Shown here: positions 24,040-31,820 of the stretch, piece after piece
Layout: each line of letters opens with the position of its first letter
How positions within the stretch are numbered: the first letter of the stretch is position 1
Assembly (NCBI GenBank): GCA_024654525.1
Contig: JANLHI010000021.1
Span: 1 to 64,000 of the forward strand
Source of the DNA: Patescibacteria group bacterium
Lineage (GTDB): Bacteria > Patescibacteria > Paceibacteria > UBA6257 > 2-01-FULL-56-20
Length of the DNA stretch: 64,000 nucleotides
Direction: 5' to 3'
Position numbers and translations under genes: made by a program
Notes under the pieces: generated by a model
The model's database searches: none
Seen by the model: the letters and a program-made list of their open reading frames with translations, nothing else
Told to the model about the DNA's origin: nothing

Positions 24040-26304
24040 CTAAAGTTTCTTTATCTCACCCAATACCTCCTCAACATTCCCTGTATGCACGAGAAAGAAA
24101 TGCTGGTCTTTACCGAGTTTCGCCCATAGTTCACCAATCTCAATCTTGTATGCCGTGTCTTCATTGCTCACGCGATCGCCGCCTTTCCACTCAAGCGCGA
24201 TAATCGCGCCTTTATTGGTGACCGCGATAAAGTCGGGGTAAAACTTTCCTTTCTTCCAACCTTGGATAAAGAACGGGTCCACCTTCTCGCGACTGCGCAC
24301 CCAGTATTTAATGTTCGCGAGGGTGTCCAAGTCAAGACGTTGAACAAACTCGTGTTCCTCCTTGTTTAGCTTGTCAATTTTCTCGTAGTAGTTTCGATTG
24401 AACTCTTGCGGCACGGCGCGTTTTAGCGTGATGGTGTCGGGAAATGCCTTAAACGGCTTTGTAGAAACCTTCCCTGCTTTCATCTTGGTGTCGAACTGTG
24501 TCTTCGCATACGCTTCGAGAACAGATTCGATGTGCTGGCTCAAACGATCCGCGAGCACGAAGCGATTTACCGAAAGCTCCGCAAGCGAATGTGTTTTGAG
24601 TTGATGGTCAATCGCCTTGTCCAAGAAGCGCACCTTGTCCGACTTCTCAAGAATCGTGAAGCGCAGTTTTTTATCGAGCCATTGTACAAGCTCCTCTTTG
24701 GTAAGGTTTTTGTCCGAGTATTTCAACTTGAGCGACATTTGTACTCCTCGTATCCACGCATCATCTTCCCGGATGTCAATAATCGCGCGACCATCACTGT
24801 CATAATGCACTTCAAAATCAAATTTCGGGTCTTGCTTCGCAAGCTCAAAATCACTGCCGATCAAATCCTCAAAGGTGAGCTTGTCGCCATCAAGCGCCAT
24901 GAGTGGCACTTTGAGGATCCCGGACACTGCCTTCTTTGCTTCAAGTTCGTATACAGCATCTTTCTTTTCAGCGCTTACGATGTCTGCTCGGCTGTATCCG
25001 TTGTCTTCAAGTCCGGAGATAATCTGGTTCGCCGCCTCGTTAAAGTTTCGCGCCGAGGCAAACACATAGCTTCGGTTAAAATCTTCGTCGGTTTTCCGCT
25101 TCGCATTCGGCATGCGGATAATGCGCCCGATAATCTGTTCCACGGCAATTTTCGAGCCGAGGTTCGCAACAGAGACGAGTACATACGCAAACGCGCAGTC
25201 CCATCCTTCCGCAAGCGCGTTGACGGTGATGATGTAGCGTATTTTGCAGGTTTTGCTAAAGAGGTTCACGCCTTCAAGATCGTTCTTATCCGATGTCTTG
25301 ATAGCGATTTCTTCTTCGGGAATTTTTCGCTCCAAAAGAAAAGCTTTTATCTCCTCCACGGTAACGGTCTTGTTCACCGAGCTTTTTGGCTGTGCCTGCA
25401 AGAGTGCTATCGGCCGGATGTACTCGTTCTTTATTTTCTTCGCTCCTTTTTCAAGTTCAATGCGCTTTTCAATACCGTTCGTGAGCGCGTTTTGCCACTG
25501 CGCCGCACTTTCAAGCACAATAGGAATTTTGACCATCTGCTCATCTTTCAATTCAGACGCATGTACCTCAAAGAGAATATTGCTTTCCTTGAGCGGCGTG
25601 GCAGTGTACTCAACAACAAATGCGGGGTTGAGACCGTTTATAGTTTCAAGAGACAAATCCGAAGTCGCCTTATGTCCCTCGTCGATGACTATAATCGGAT
25701 TATTCAAACGAATGGTGTTTGCGAGCGAGTTAATGACCGTGCCTTCCTCGTCGCGCTCTAAATATTCCGGCTCCTCAATATTTTCAAAATGATCCATCAA
25801 CGAGCCGTTCTCTTGGTACACCTTGTATTTGCCTTGCTTCTGCTTTTTCTTATTGAACGCCGCAAAGCTGGCTACGATAATGCAAAGATTATCGCTCACA
25901 TCCGCCTTGCGGATAGCAAGAGCTTCTTCGTTTGAGAATACACGCACATGGTTGTCATACGATTCATCATGAATCTGGCGGTGCGGGTCTTTGCGGTCTT
26001 TCAGTTTTTTGAGCGTTTGCGTTTTAATTGCTTCGGAAGGTGTAAACCACAACACAACGCCACGATCCATCTTGTCTTGAAGTGCTTTGCTCATTATTTT
26101 CTCAACCGCGTGACACCCGACGAGCGTCTTGCCTCCACCGGTCGGTATTTTAATGCAGACAAACGGCACTTCGCCAAATGCCTCCGCTTTGTACGGGTTT
26201 TCGGTGATGCCCATAAAGGCATACCTCAACCCGACTTTCCGAAGTTCGACCAGAAAGTTCTCAAGCGTTTCTAAACTATTCTTTTGGTATCGTTTTAGTT
26301 GCAT
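24040..26304 (-). CDS. res: Type III restriction enzyme, Res subunit
   Basis: A 754-residue protein that, with the methylase, cuts unmodified DNA after ATP-driven movement. Walker A is IPTGGGKTLVG near residue 53, and the helicase box II is IVIDEGHK near residue 210; box VI includes EQIIGRIIRMP. Near the C-terminus, FYPDFIAV followed by ALEWKGG gives a PD-(D/E)xK nuclease (Asp, then Glu-x-Lys). Typical Res subunits are 800-1000 residues, so this is a short form but has all core motifs. It lies 4 bases after mod. Confidence 0.93.
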   Translation of the reverse strand: MQLKRYQKNSLETLENFLVELRKVGLRYAFMGITENPYKAEAFGEVPFVCIKIPTGGGKTLVGCHAVEKIMSKALQDKMDRGVVLWFTPSEAIKTQTLKKLKDRKDPHRQIHDESYDNHVRVFSNEEALAIRKADVSDNLCIIVASFAAFNKKKQKQGKYKVYQENGSLMDHFENIEEPEYLERDEEGTVINSLANTIRLNNPIIVIDEGHKATSDLSLETINGLNPAFVVEYTATPLKESNILFEVHASELKDEQMVKIPIVLESAAQWQNALTNGIEKRIELEKGAKKIKNEYIRPIALLQAQPKSSVNKTVTVEEIKAFLLERKIPEEEIAIKTSDKNDLEGVNLFSKTCKIRYIITVNALAEGWDCAFAYVLVSVANLGSKIAVEQIIGRIIRMPNAKRKTDEDFNRSYVFASARNFNEAANQIISGLEDNGYSRADIVSAEKKDAVYELEAKKAVSGILKVPLMALDGDKLTFEDLIGSDFELAKQDPKFDFEVHYDSDGRAIIDIREDDAWIRGVQMSLKLKYSDKNLTKEELVQWLDKKLRFTILEKSDKVRFLDKAIDHQLKTHSLAELSVNRFVLADRLSQHIESVLEAYAKTQFDTKMKAGKVSTKPFKAFPDTITLKRAVPQEFNRNYYEKIDKLNKEEHEFVQRLDLDTLANIKYWVRSREKVDPFFIQGWKKGKFYPDFIAVTNKGAIIALEWKGGDRVSNEDTAYKIEIGELWAKLGKDQHFFLVHTGNVEEVLGEIKKL

Positions 26305-26308
26305 ATAA

Positions 26309-27841
26309 TTAATATACTTTCACCTCGTACGGAATCTGCTTAAAGACGATGTTATGAGCGGCAAGTGTGTCGTCGTCCAATAGACATCGGTCTGCGTAGA
26401 CTATCTTCTTTTTATCAGAATCTCCAATCGTCTTGAGTGTCGCCTTGTCGAGCTCATTTTTGTTCTTTCCCTTGTAGAGAAGATAGTATTCGGTGTCGCC
26501 ATACTCGCCGATATAGTTGCCACTGATTTTCTTTGGGTCAATATTTGTTTGCGTTTCGGTGAAGTAGATATAAGTGGCAAATTGTTTAAAATCGCAGGTT
26601 TCTTCGATCTGTCCATCCTCGTTGAAAAGCGGCTTGTCTAACTCGCAATACTCAAAGCCGTCATTGTAGTCGTACTTTTTGATAGCCCGCTTCACGCGCT
26701 CGGCAGTAATGTCTCTTGCAACCTTATCTTCCATTTCCACGAGGATAAATTTCCGGCTTCCACCGTCTTCTTTGTTTAAGTCCAAAACAGCTTGCGCTGT
26801 TGTACCGGAGCCTGCAAATGAGTCCAAAATGAGAGAGTCTTTTTGCGAAGCTAGTTCAAGAATTCTTTTGATCAAACCGACGGGTTTTGGCGTCTCAAAA
26901 ATACCTCCATCAAAAAGATTAATAATCTCATTCTTACCTTCCTTGTTTGTCGCAACGTCTGTCCAAATGTTGCTTGCCGGAATACCCGTGCTCTCGTGCG
27001 CATAAATCACGCGCTGAGGTACACCGTCGCCTTTCATGCCAAAATAAATCTTGCCCTCACTCAGTAGACGTTTATAGCTTTCCTCCGGGTATGCCCATTC
27101 TCTTTTGTGTTTTTTGCCAGAAGGCGTAACTATTTCGTAAGTATATCCACCACTTTTATGCCCCTTTGTTGTGGCTATGGGTACCGGTCTCCACTTTCCG
27201 TTTGGAAATTCTTTTGTCGGCGGTTTGTATGCAGTTTCAATATAAGCTTCGCTGAGAGAAAGCAAATTAAGTTGGGCGATTTTGGAACGAGCATACACAA
27301 CGATATATTCTGCCTTTACCGTGATATTTCTACTATCGTTTGAGCTCTCTTTCTTCCGTTGCCATGTGACGGTCGTAACGTGATTTTCTTCAAGAAAAAT
27401 CTCATCCATAGCACCACGAAGATTGCAGTGCTCATTTTCATCAACAGAAATAAATATAAATCCGTCGTCTGTTAGTAAATCGCGCAAAAGTTTCAGGCGC
27501 GGATACATCATGCAAAGCCACTTGTCGTGACGCGTTAAATCTTCCGACTCTTTTCCGACAACTTTGCCAAGCCACTGTTTTATCTTTGGTGAGTTTACTT
27601 TGTCGTTATAAACCCACCCTTCGTTGCCGGTATTGTACGGAGGATCAATGTAAATACATTTAACTTTGCCGACATAGTGTGGCATCAATGCTTTAAGCGC
27701 TTCCAAATTGTCGCCGTGCACTATGAGGTTTTTTGAATGCTCGCCAACAGACGCACCTTTTACTTTCTTGAACAACTTAAAAGGAACCTCCTTATCGTGG
27801 TTTACAACTGCATCTTTACCTATCCAGTTTAGCGTTGCCAT
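26309..27841 (-). CDS. mod: Type III adenine-specific DNA methyltransferase, Mod subunit
   Basis: 510 residues. IYIDPPYNTGNEGW holds the DPPY catalytic motif and ILDSFAGSGTTAQAVLDLN the SAM-binding FxGxG motif, in the order of beta-class N6-adenine methylases. The central part should hold the target-recognition domain and set the recognition sequence, which cannot be read here. It protects host DNA and guides Res. The start ATG 27841 gives MATLNWIGKDAVVNHDKEVPF, a usual Mod N-terminus. Confidence 0.93.
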   Translation of the reverse strand: MATLNWIGKDAVVNHDKEVPFKLFKKVKGASVGEHSKNLIVHGDNLEALKALMPHYVGKVKCIYIDPPYNTGNEGWVYNDKVNSPKIKQWLGKVVGKESEDLTRHDKWLCMMYPRLKLLRDLLTDDGFIFISVDENEHCNLRGAMDEIFLEENHVTTVTWQRKKESSNDSRNITVKAEYIVVYARSKIAQLNLLSLSEAYIETAYKPPTKEFPNGKWRPVPIATTKGHKSGGYTYEIVTPSGKKHKREWAYPEESYKRLLSEGKIYFGMKGDGVPQRVIYAHESTGIPASNIWTDVATNKEGKNEIINLFDGGIFETPKPVGLIKRILELASQKDSLILDSFAGSGTTAQAVLDLNKEDGGSRKFILVEMEDKVARDITAERVKRAIKKYDYNDGFEYCELDKPLFNEDGQIEETCDFKQFATYIYFTETQTNIDPKKISGNYIGEYGDTEYYLLYKGKNKNELDKATLKTIGDSDKKKIVYADRCLLDDDTLAAHNIVFKQIPYEVKVY

Positions 27842-27958
27842 GTTTAAAAATCGAGTCTTTGAGTTTCATTTTACCTTAACTCGCCAAAAAACGCTCACGT
27901 TTTATCTGCCGAGTCCTTGACAAACCGTGTTAAATATCCCGCAACCTTTTCCATAGTG

Positions 27959-27987
27959 TTGACTTTTTATTGTACATAGTCTAGGAT
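27959..27987 (+). promoter_or_regulatory. Promoter of the HigB operon
   Basis: TTGACT (27959-27964) and TAGGAT (27982-27987) are separated by 17 bases. Start of transcription would be near 27994, about 35 bases before the higB ATG. It lies between the divergent mod and higB genes. Confidence 0.62.
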
Positions 27988-28029
27988 AGAGTTGTTGGGA
28001 ACAAATTATTAGTATGAAATACTTCCACA

Positions 28030-28317
28030 ATGAGATTACTGGGCAAACAACAGCTACACGACTTTAAGGAAAAACATGCTGATGCCCGGTCGCAGGTCGA
28101 ATCGTGGGAGGCGGAAGTCGAGAGCGCGGAGTGGAAAACCCCTCACGAACTCAAGAGTAGGTTCCCTAGCGTAGATACACCCGGTAACCAGCAAGCCATT
28201 TTCAATATATGTGGCAACAAATACCGGCTGTGGGCACAGGTAGAGTATAAGCAAGGAATCGTGTTAGTAAAGAGGATTGGAACACATAAGGAATACAGCA
28301 AGTGGAAAATCGTATAA
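28030..28317 (+). CDS. higB: HigB-type toxin (mRNA interferase)
   Basis: 95 residues matching the HigB_toxin family: MRLLGKQQLHDFKEKHADAR at the start, then WESAEWKTPHEL-like positions, FNICGNKYRLWAQVEY, and the final KRIGTHKEYSKW. These toxins cleave mRNA on the ribosome and are held in check by a HigA antitoxin. The antitoxin gene follows after 6 bases. The toxin-first order is normal for hig loci. Confidence 0.87.
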   Translation: MRLLGKQQLHDFKEKHADARSQVESWEAEVESAEWKTPHELKSRFPSVDTPGNQQAIFNICGNKYRLWAQVEYKQGIVLVKRIGTHKEYSKWKIV

Positions 28318-28323
28318 AAAGCC

Positions 28324-29571
28324 ATGACCCAAATAAAAGTTATAAAAAATCAAAAAGACTACGAAGAAGCTCTCAAGCTCATTGAGGGGCTTATGAACCG
28401 TAGCCCTGACCCCAACAGCGACGAAGGTGCACAACTTGAACTTCTTAGCGTCCTTATTGAGGACTACGAGTCAAGACAATTCCCTAGTGCACTTCCTAGT
28501 CCTGTCGAGGCAATCAGATTCCGCATGGAACAAAGCGACCTCAAACCGGTTGATCTCGTACCCTACCTCGGTAGCCGTAGCCGTGTTTCTGAAATCCTTT
28601 CCGGAAAACGACAACTCACGCTTGATATGGTTCGTGCTCTTTCTACGGGTCTTGGTATTCCGGAAAAGGTGCTTGTCCAAAAACCGAATCAATCGGAAGA
28701 ATCGCGTTATGAACGCTGGGATATACGCATAGTCCGGGCTATGGAAAGCTACGGGTACTTCGGGAACAAAACGCTAAAGAAATTCAACAAGGGCGAACTA
28801 CTGAAAAAATATTTTGGCTCTTTTGGTGGAAACTTACAACCAGTAGCACTTCTCCGTGCCAGTATCAGCCATCGTTCTGCCCCAAGAACAGATACTGGGG
28901 CATTGGATGCATGGAAAATTCGCGTGCTACAAAAAGCAGAGAAAATAAAAACGTCTGTTAAATACAAACACGGGGTTATTGATGTTGATTTCATGCGCAA
29001 GCTCGTCAAATTAAGCACAAAAAAAGACGGGCCAACTTTGGCGTGCGAAGAATTAAAAAAGATAGGAATCAAAGTGGTGATTGAACGACATCTTCCAAAA
29101 ACTTTCCTCGATGGTGCAGCTATTCTAGAAGATAAAGACAATCCTGTAATCGGCATCACACTTCGACATGACCGACTAGATAACTTCTGGTTTACGCTTA
29201 TGCATGAGGTGGCTCACGTAGCACTACACTGCGATCAAAATATCAGCACTTTTTACGATGAGAAATTGCTAGAAAAGAACGGAGGGCAAATGACAGAAGA
29301 AGAACAGAAACGGGAACGTGAAGCCGACGAATGGGCGGAGGAAGCCATTTTACCGGAGAGTAAGTGGGAGATTAGTAACGCAAAAATCACTCCATCACCC
29401 ATGGCAGCACAAAGTCTCGCTAACGAACTCAGTATTCACGTTGCCGTAGTTGCTGGTGTTGTGCGATTCAAACATCAAAATTTCTTCTACTTGAACAAGA
29501 TCGTTAATGACGAAACTGCAAAAGTACGCCGACTATTTCCTGATGCGTTTAAAGCAAAAACAGTAACATGA
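28324..29571 (+). CDS. HigA-like antitoxin fused to ImmA/IrrE metallopeptidase
   Basis: The protein has 415 residues. The first 120 or so resemble HigA of the HigB partner family: a helical N-terminus (DPNSDEGAQLELLSVLIEDYE) then an Xre-type helix-turn-helix (VDLVPYLGSRSRVSEILSGKRQLTLDMVRAL). The C-terminal half has an ImmA/IrrE peptidase core with HEVAH at 294-298 and a later acidic EREADEWAEEAILP helix. Such peptidases cut repressors on a stress or phage signal. The fusion would put DNA binding, toxin neutralisation and self-cleavage in one chain. Its stop overlaps the next start by 4 bases (ATGA). Confidence 0.85.
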   Translation: MTQIKVIKNQKDYEEALKLIEGLMNRSPDPNSDEGAQLELLSVLIEDYESRQFPSALPSPVEAIRFRMEQSDLKPVDLVPYLGSRSRVSEILSGKRQLTLDMVRALSTGLGIPEKVLVQKPNQSEESRYERWDIRIVRAMESYGYFGNKTLKKFNKGELLKKYFGSFGGNLQPVALLRASISHRSAPRTDTGALDAWKIRVLQKAEKIKTSVKYKHGVIDVDFMRKLVKLSTKKDGPTLACEELKKIGIKVVIERHLPKTFLDGAAILEDKDNPVIGITLRHDRLDNFWFTLMHEVAHVALHCDQNISTFYDEKLLEKNGGQMTEEEQKREREADEWAEEAILPESKWEISNAKITPSPMAAQSLANELSIHVAVVAGVVRFKHQNFFYLNKIVNDETAKVRRLFPDAFKAKTVT

Positions 29572-30683
29572 CAGCTATAAAACCCTACATTCCTATACTT
29601 CGCTCACGACCTGCTGAAATGCTGGCACTTGAACGCATGTATCCGCAAGATCGCGAACAGATTACACCGTTTATCGAGTTCATCATGCCACCACCAAAAA
29701 CAGACAAAGATGATCGCACGAAGATTGTCGAGGACTCTAGAAGTAAACTTCTCAGACAACTATCAGATGTTGGCGTGCGACTTCTCAAGTATTGTGGTAG
29801 AGAAGCAGTATTTATAGACGTGCATCTACTCGACGGGGATATACGTGCAGATGCGTTTGAAAGCATTCTTTCGGCAACAAACGAAGTTGATCTCTTCTCA
29901 ATTCCCGTTGTTCATATTGTCCCTGTTATAGGTACAGATGCGGACATGGCAACACGAGAAGTGGCTGTGAAATACGCAAAAATCAACGACAGAGGTATGT
30001 GTATTCGTATTGATATTTCTCATTTCAAAGACGAGAATCTTGTGACTCACATTGATGAGTTCATAAAAGACAGTGATCTTGATATAAAAAATATTGATAT
30101 TTTGGTTGACCTTCAAATCGTTGATGAGAGCACAACAGCAGAATCCGTCGTTGGAAAACTTAATCGTCTTCCGCAAATCAAATCCTGCCGCTCTTTTATT
30201 CTTACGGGAGGAGCATTTCCAAAAGATCTCTCAGAATACCCCAAACATGGGAACTACCAACGAGAACGGCTTGACTATGCGCTTTGGCAAAGCGTAAGTA
30301 ACTTGATTACAAGTCGAAAACCGTATTTCTCTGACTACACAATCCAACATCCTATTTACTACGGCAACATGCCCGGTGTGAACCCTAGCGCTAGCGTACG
30401 GTACACAAACGATACCCAATGGGAGATTATTCGAGGTGAAGGTTTGAGAAATAAAAAAGGGGCAGGATTCAAACAGTATTTGGCACATGCACGAGAGATA
30501 ATTCAACAGCCATTCTACAAGAACGCCGATTATAGTTTTGGGGATTCAGAAATTAACCGTATTGCTTCGCAGGATGAAAAGACAGGAAATCCGCAACTGT
30601 GGCTAAACATTGGTATCAACCACCATTTGACGCTAGTGGCGAAACAACTCGCTGACTTTCGCGAGAAGATAAAGCAGTCATAA
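29568..30683 (+). CDS. Beta-family (sce7725-like) protein
   Basis: The protein has 371 residues, overlapping the ImmA fusion by ATGA. YIPILRSRPAEMLALERM at the start, then ITPFIEFIMPPPK, and the late GEGLRNKKGAGFKQYLAHA fit the beta-family protein domain (Pfam Beta_protein). I recall the family as a frequent neighbour of sce7726 proteins. Molecular function is unknown. Its operon with HigB and HigA-ImmA, and the convergent sce7726 gene, suggest a role in phage defence. Confidence 0.75.
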   Translation: MTAIKPYIPILRSRPAEMLALERMYPQDREQITPFIEFIMPPPKTDKDDRTKIVEDSRSKLLRQLSDVGVRLLKYCGREAVFIDVHLLDGDIRADAFESILSATNEVDLFSIPVVHIVPVIGTDADMATREVAVKYAKINDRGMCIRIDISHFKDENLVTHIDEFIKDSDLDIKNIDILVDLQIVDESTTAESVVGKLNRLPQIKSCRSFILTGGAFPKDLSEYPKHGNYQRERLDYALWQSVSNLITSRKPYFSDYTIQHPIYYGNMPGVNPSASVRYTNDTQWEIIRGEGLRNKKGAGFKQYLAHAREIIQQPFYKNADYSFGDSEINRIASQDEKTGNPQLWLNIGINHHLTLVAKQLADFREKIKQS

Positions 30684-31269
30684 CGTGCCCTTTGAGCGCG
30701 TCGAGATCGTCCTTGAAGACCTCGGCAATCTTCTCGTGAATTACACTGCGGGATTTTGAACGAATGCCATCAGCCGCGTTTCTCTCCTCCAAGATGCTTA
30801 GGGCCTGTGTGCGCCACAGCATTCGAGCTAGGGAAACAGGTACTTGAGCGTCTTCATTCTGTCTTGCCTCTCGAATCGTAAAGAAAACAACCTGTTGACC
30901 TGAGTCTATCTTTGCGAGATCAATACCCCACCATTCCGGGATCCGGTGAATCGCGTCGAGTAAATGACGCTGACCAACAACGAGCGTTATCTTATCAAAA
31001 ACTTCGTTGTACTCGTGGATCTGATCAAACAAGCGTGAGAGAGTATCTTTGTCGCTCTTAATCTCATAACCGTGCATAACGCCGTTTATGACGGCCATAT
31101 CGATTCGTGCCCTACCATGACTCACTCCTAGTTCCTCAAAAATGTCGGCCTGCTTACCAGTTTGCGTTCTATACTCGTCCAACTCTTTTTCAATACGCCG
31201 TCGCAATTCTATTCGTATGATGTGATCATTCGTGGAAACTATTTTTTTATTGAAATTTTGTGTTTCCAT
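30616..31269 (-). CDS. sce7726-family nuclease-like protein
   Basis: 217 residues. GRARIDMAVINGVMHGYEIKSDKDTL is a PD-(D/E)xK pattern (Asp, then Glu-x-Lys) of the sce7726 family, followed by IPEWWGID. It is convergent with the beta-family gene and their 3' ends overlap by 68 bases, so expression of one may affect the other. It may be the DNA-cutting part of the defence unit. Nuclease activity is inferred from the motif. Confidence 0.75.
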   Translation of the reverse strand: METQNFNKKIVSTNDHIIRIELRRRIEKELDEYRTQTGKQADIFEELGVSHGRARIDMAVINGVMHGYEIKSDKDTLSRLFDQIHEYNEVFDKITLVVGQRHLLDAIHRIPEWWGIDLAKIDSGQQVVFFTIREARQNEDAQVPVSLARMLWRTQALSILEERNAADGIRSKSRSVIHEKIAEVFKDDLDALKGHVMTALSSRESQRVVSPLASNGG

Positions 31270-31589
31270 GATTAAAAAGCAAGAACAACCGATACATAGA
31301 TTTTACCACAACAACGCTATCACTGGATACCAGTGTCGCTGTGGATGAACAACCGACCGAGCCCCGTTTTCCGCCCCCGCCTATACAAATGTTTCGGCGG
31401 GCAGGCATTCAATTTCTAAAAAAGTACCTACGCCTGCGTGGCCGAAGCCACTTCGGCGAGGCGAAGGCCCGCAACCTGCCTGCCGGCAGGCAGGAAAAAT
31501 AAAAAACATAGACAGCGGAAATGGGGCAGAGGGCCGGACGCGCCGCCAAAATTTCTGCCCCTAAAAAGCCAGTTGAGTTTGATTCTTGA
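31270..31589. repeat. Hairpin-repeat-rich spacer beside tRNA-Thr
   Basis: No gene is supported. It holds CCGCC...GGCGG near 31374-31400, a perfect GCCGAAG-CCA-CTTCGGC hairpin at 31441-31457, and the 20-base palindrome CCTGCCTGCCGGCAGGCAGG at 31475-31494. The same palindrome occurs at 51821-51840. Confidence 0.72.
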
Positions 31590-31660
31590 GCCGGTGGTCG
31601 GATTTGAACCGACGACCCACGCTTTACGAAAGCGTTGCTCTGCCCCTGAGCTACACCGGC
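31590..31660 (-). tRNA. tRNA-Thr (anticodon CGT)
   Basis: 71 bases with a complete cloverleaf: acceptor GCCGGTG/CACCGGC, D-stem GCTC/GAGC, anticodon stem ACGCT/AGCGT with loop TTCGTAA, T-stem GTCGG/CCGAC with loop TTCAAAT. The anticodon CGT reads ACG. No CCA is encoded. Its 3' end faces the defence island. Confidence 0.96.
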
Positions 31661-31820
31661 ATTGGTACGGTCGGGTGAATATTACATGAATTAAAGTGGC
31701 AACTTCCCCATTCTACGGAATTAGTCCAAAAATGCAACGCAATTCCTTATACATAACCGACTCATAAAAGAGATGCTTTCTTCTCACTCTAAAATCCCCT
31801 AGAATAAGGGCAACCAACTC

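Noticed and set aside
24532..25761. Long plus-strand open frame of 409 codons
   Set aside because: It is the mirror of the type III Res gene, whose motifs are clear on the other strand.
23691..31590. Attachment-site direct repeat of the tRNA-Thr 3' end
   Set aside because: No copy of the tRNA end was seen at the other side of the defence island and no integrase is present.
31438..31689. Plus-strand frame across the tRNA-Thr gene
   Set aside because: It reads through the tRNA and the repeats, an artefact of composition.
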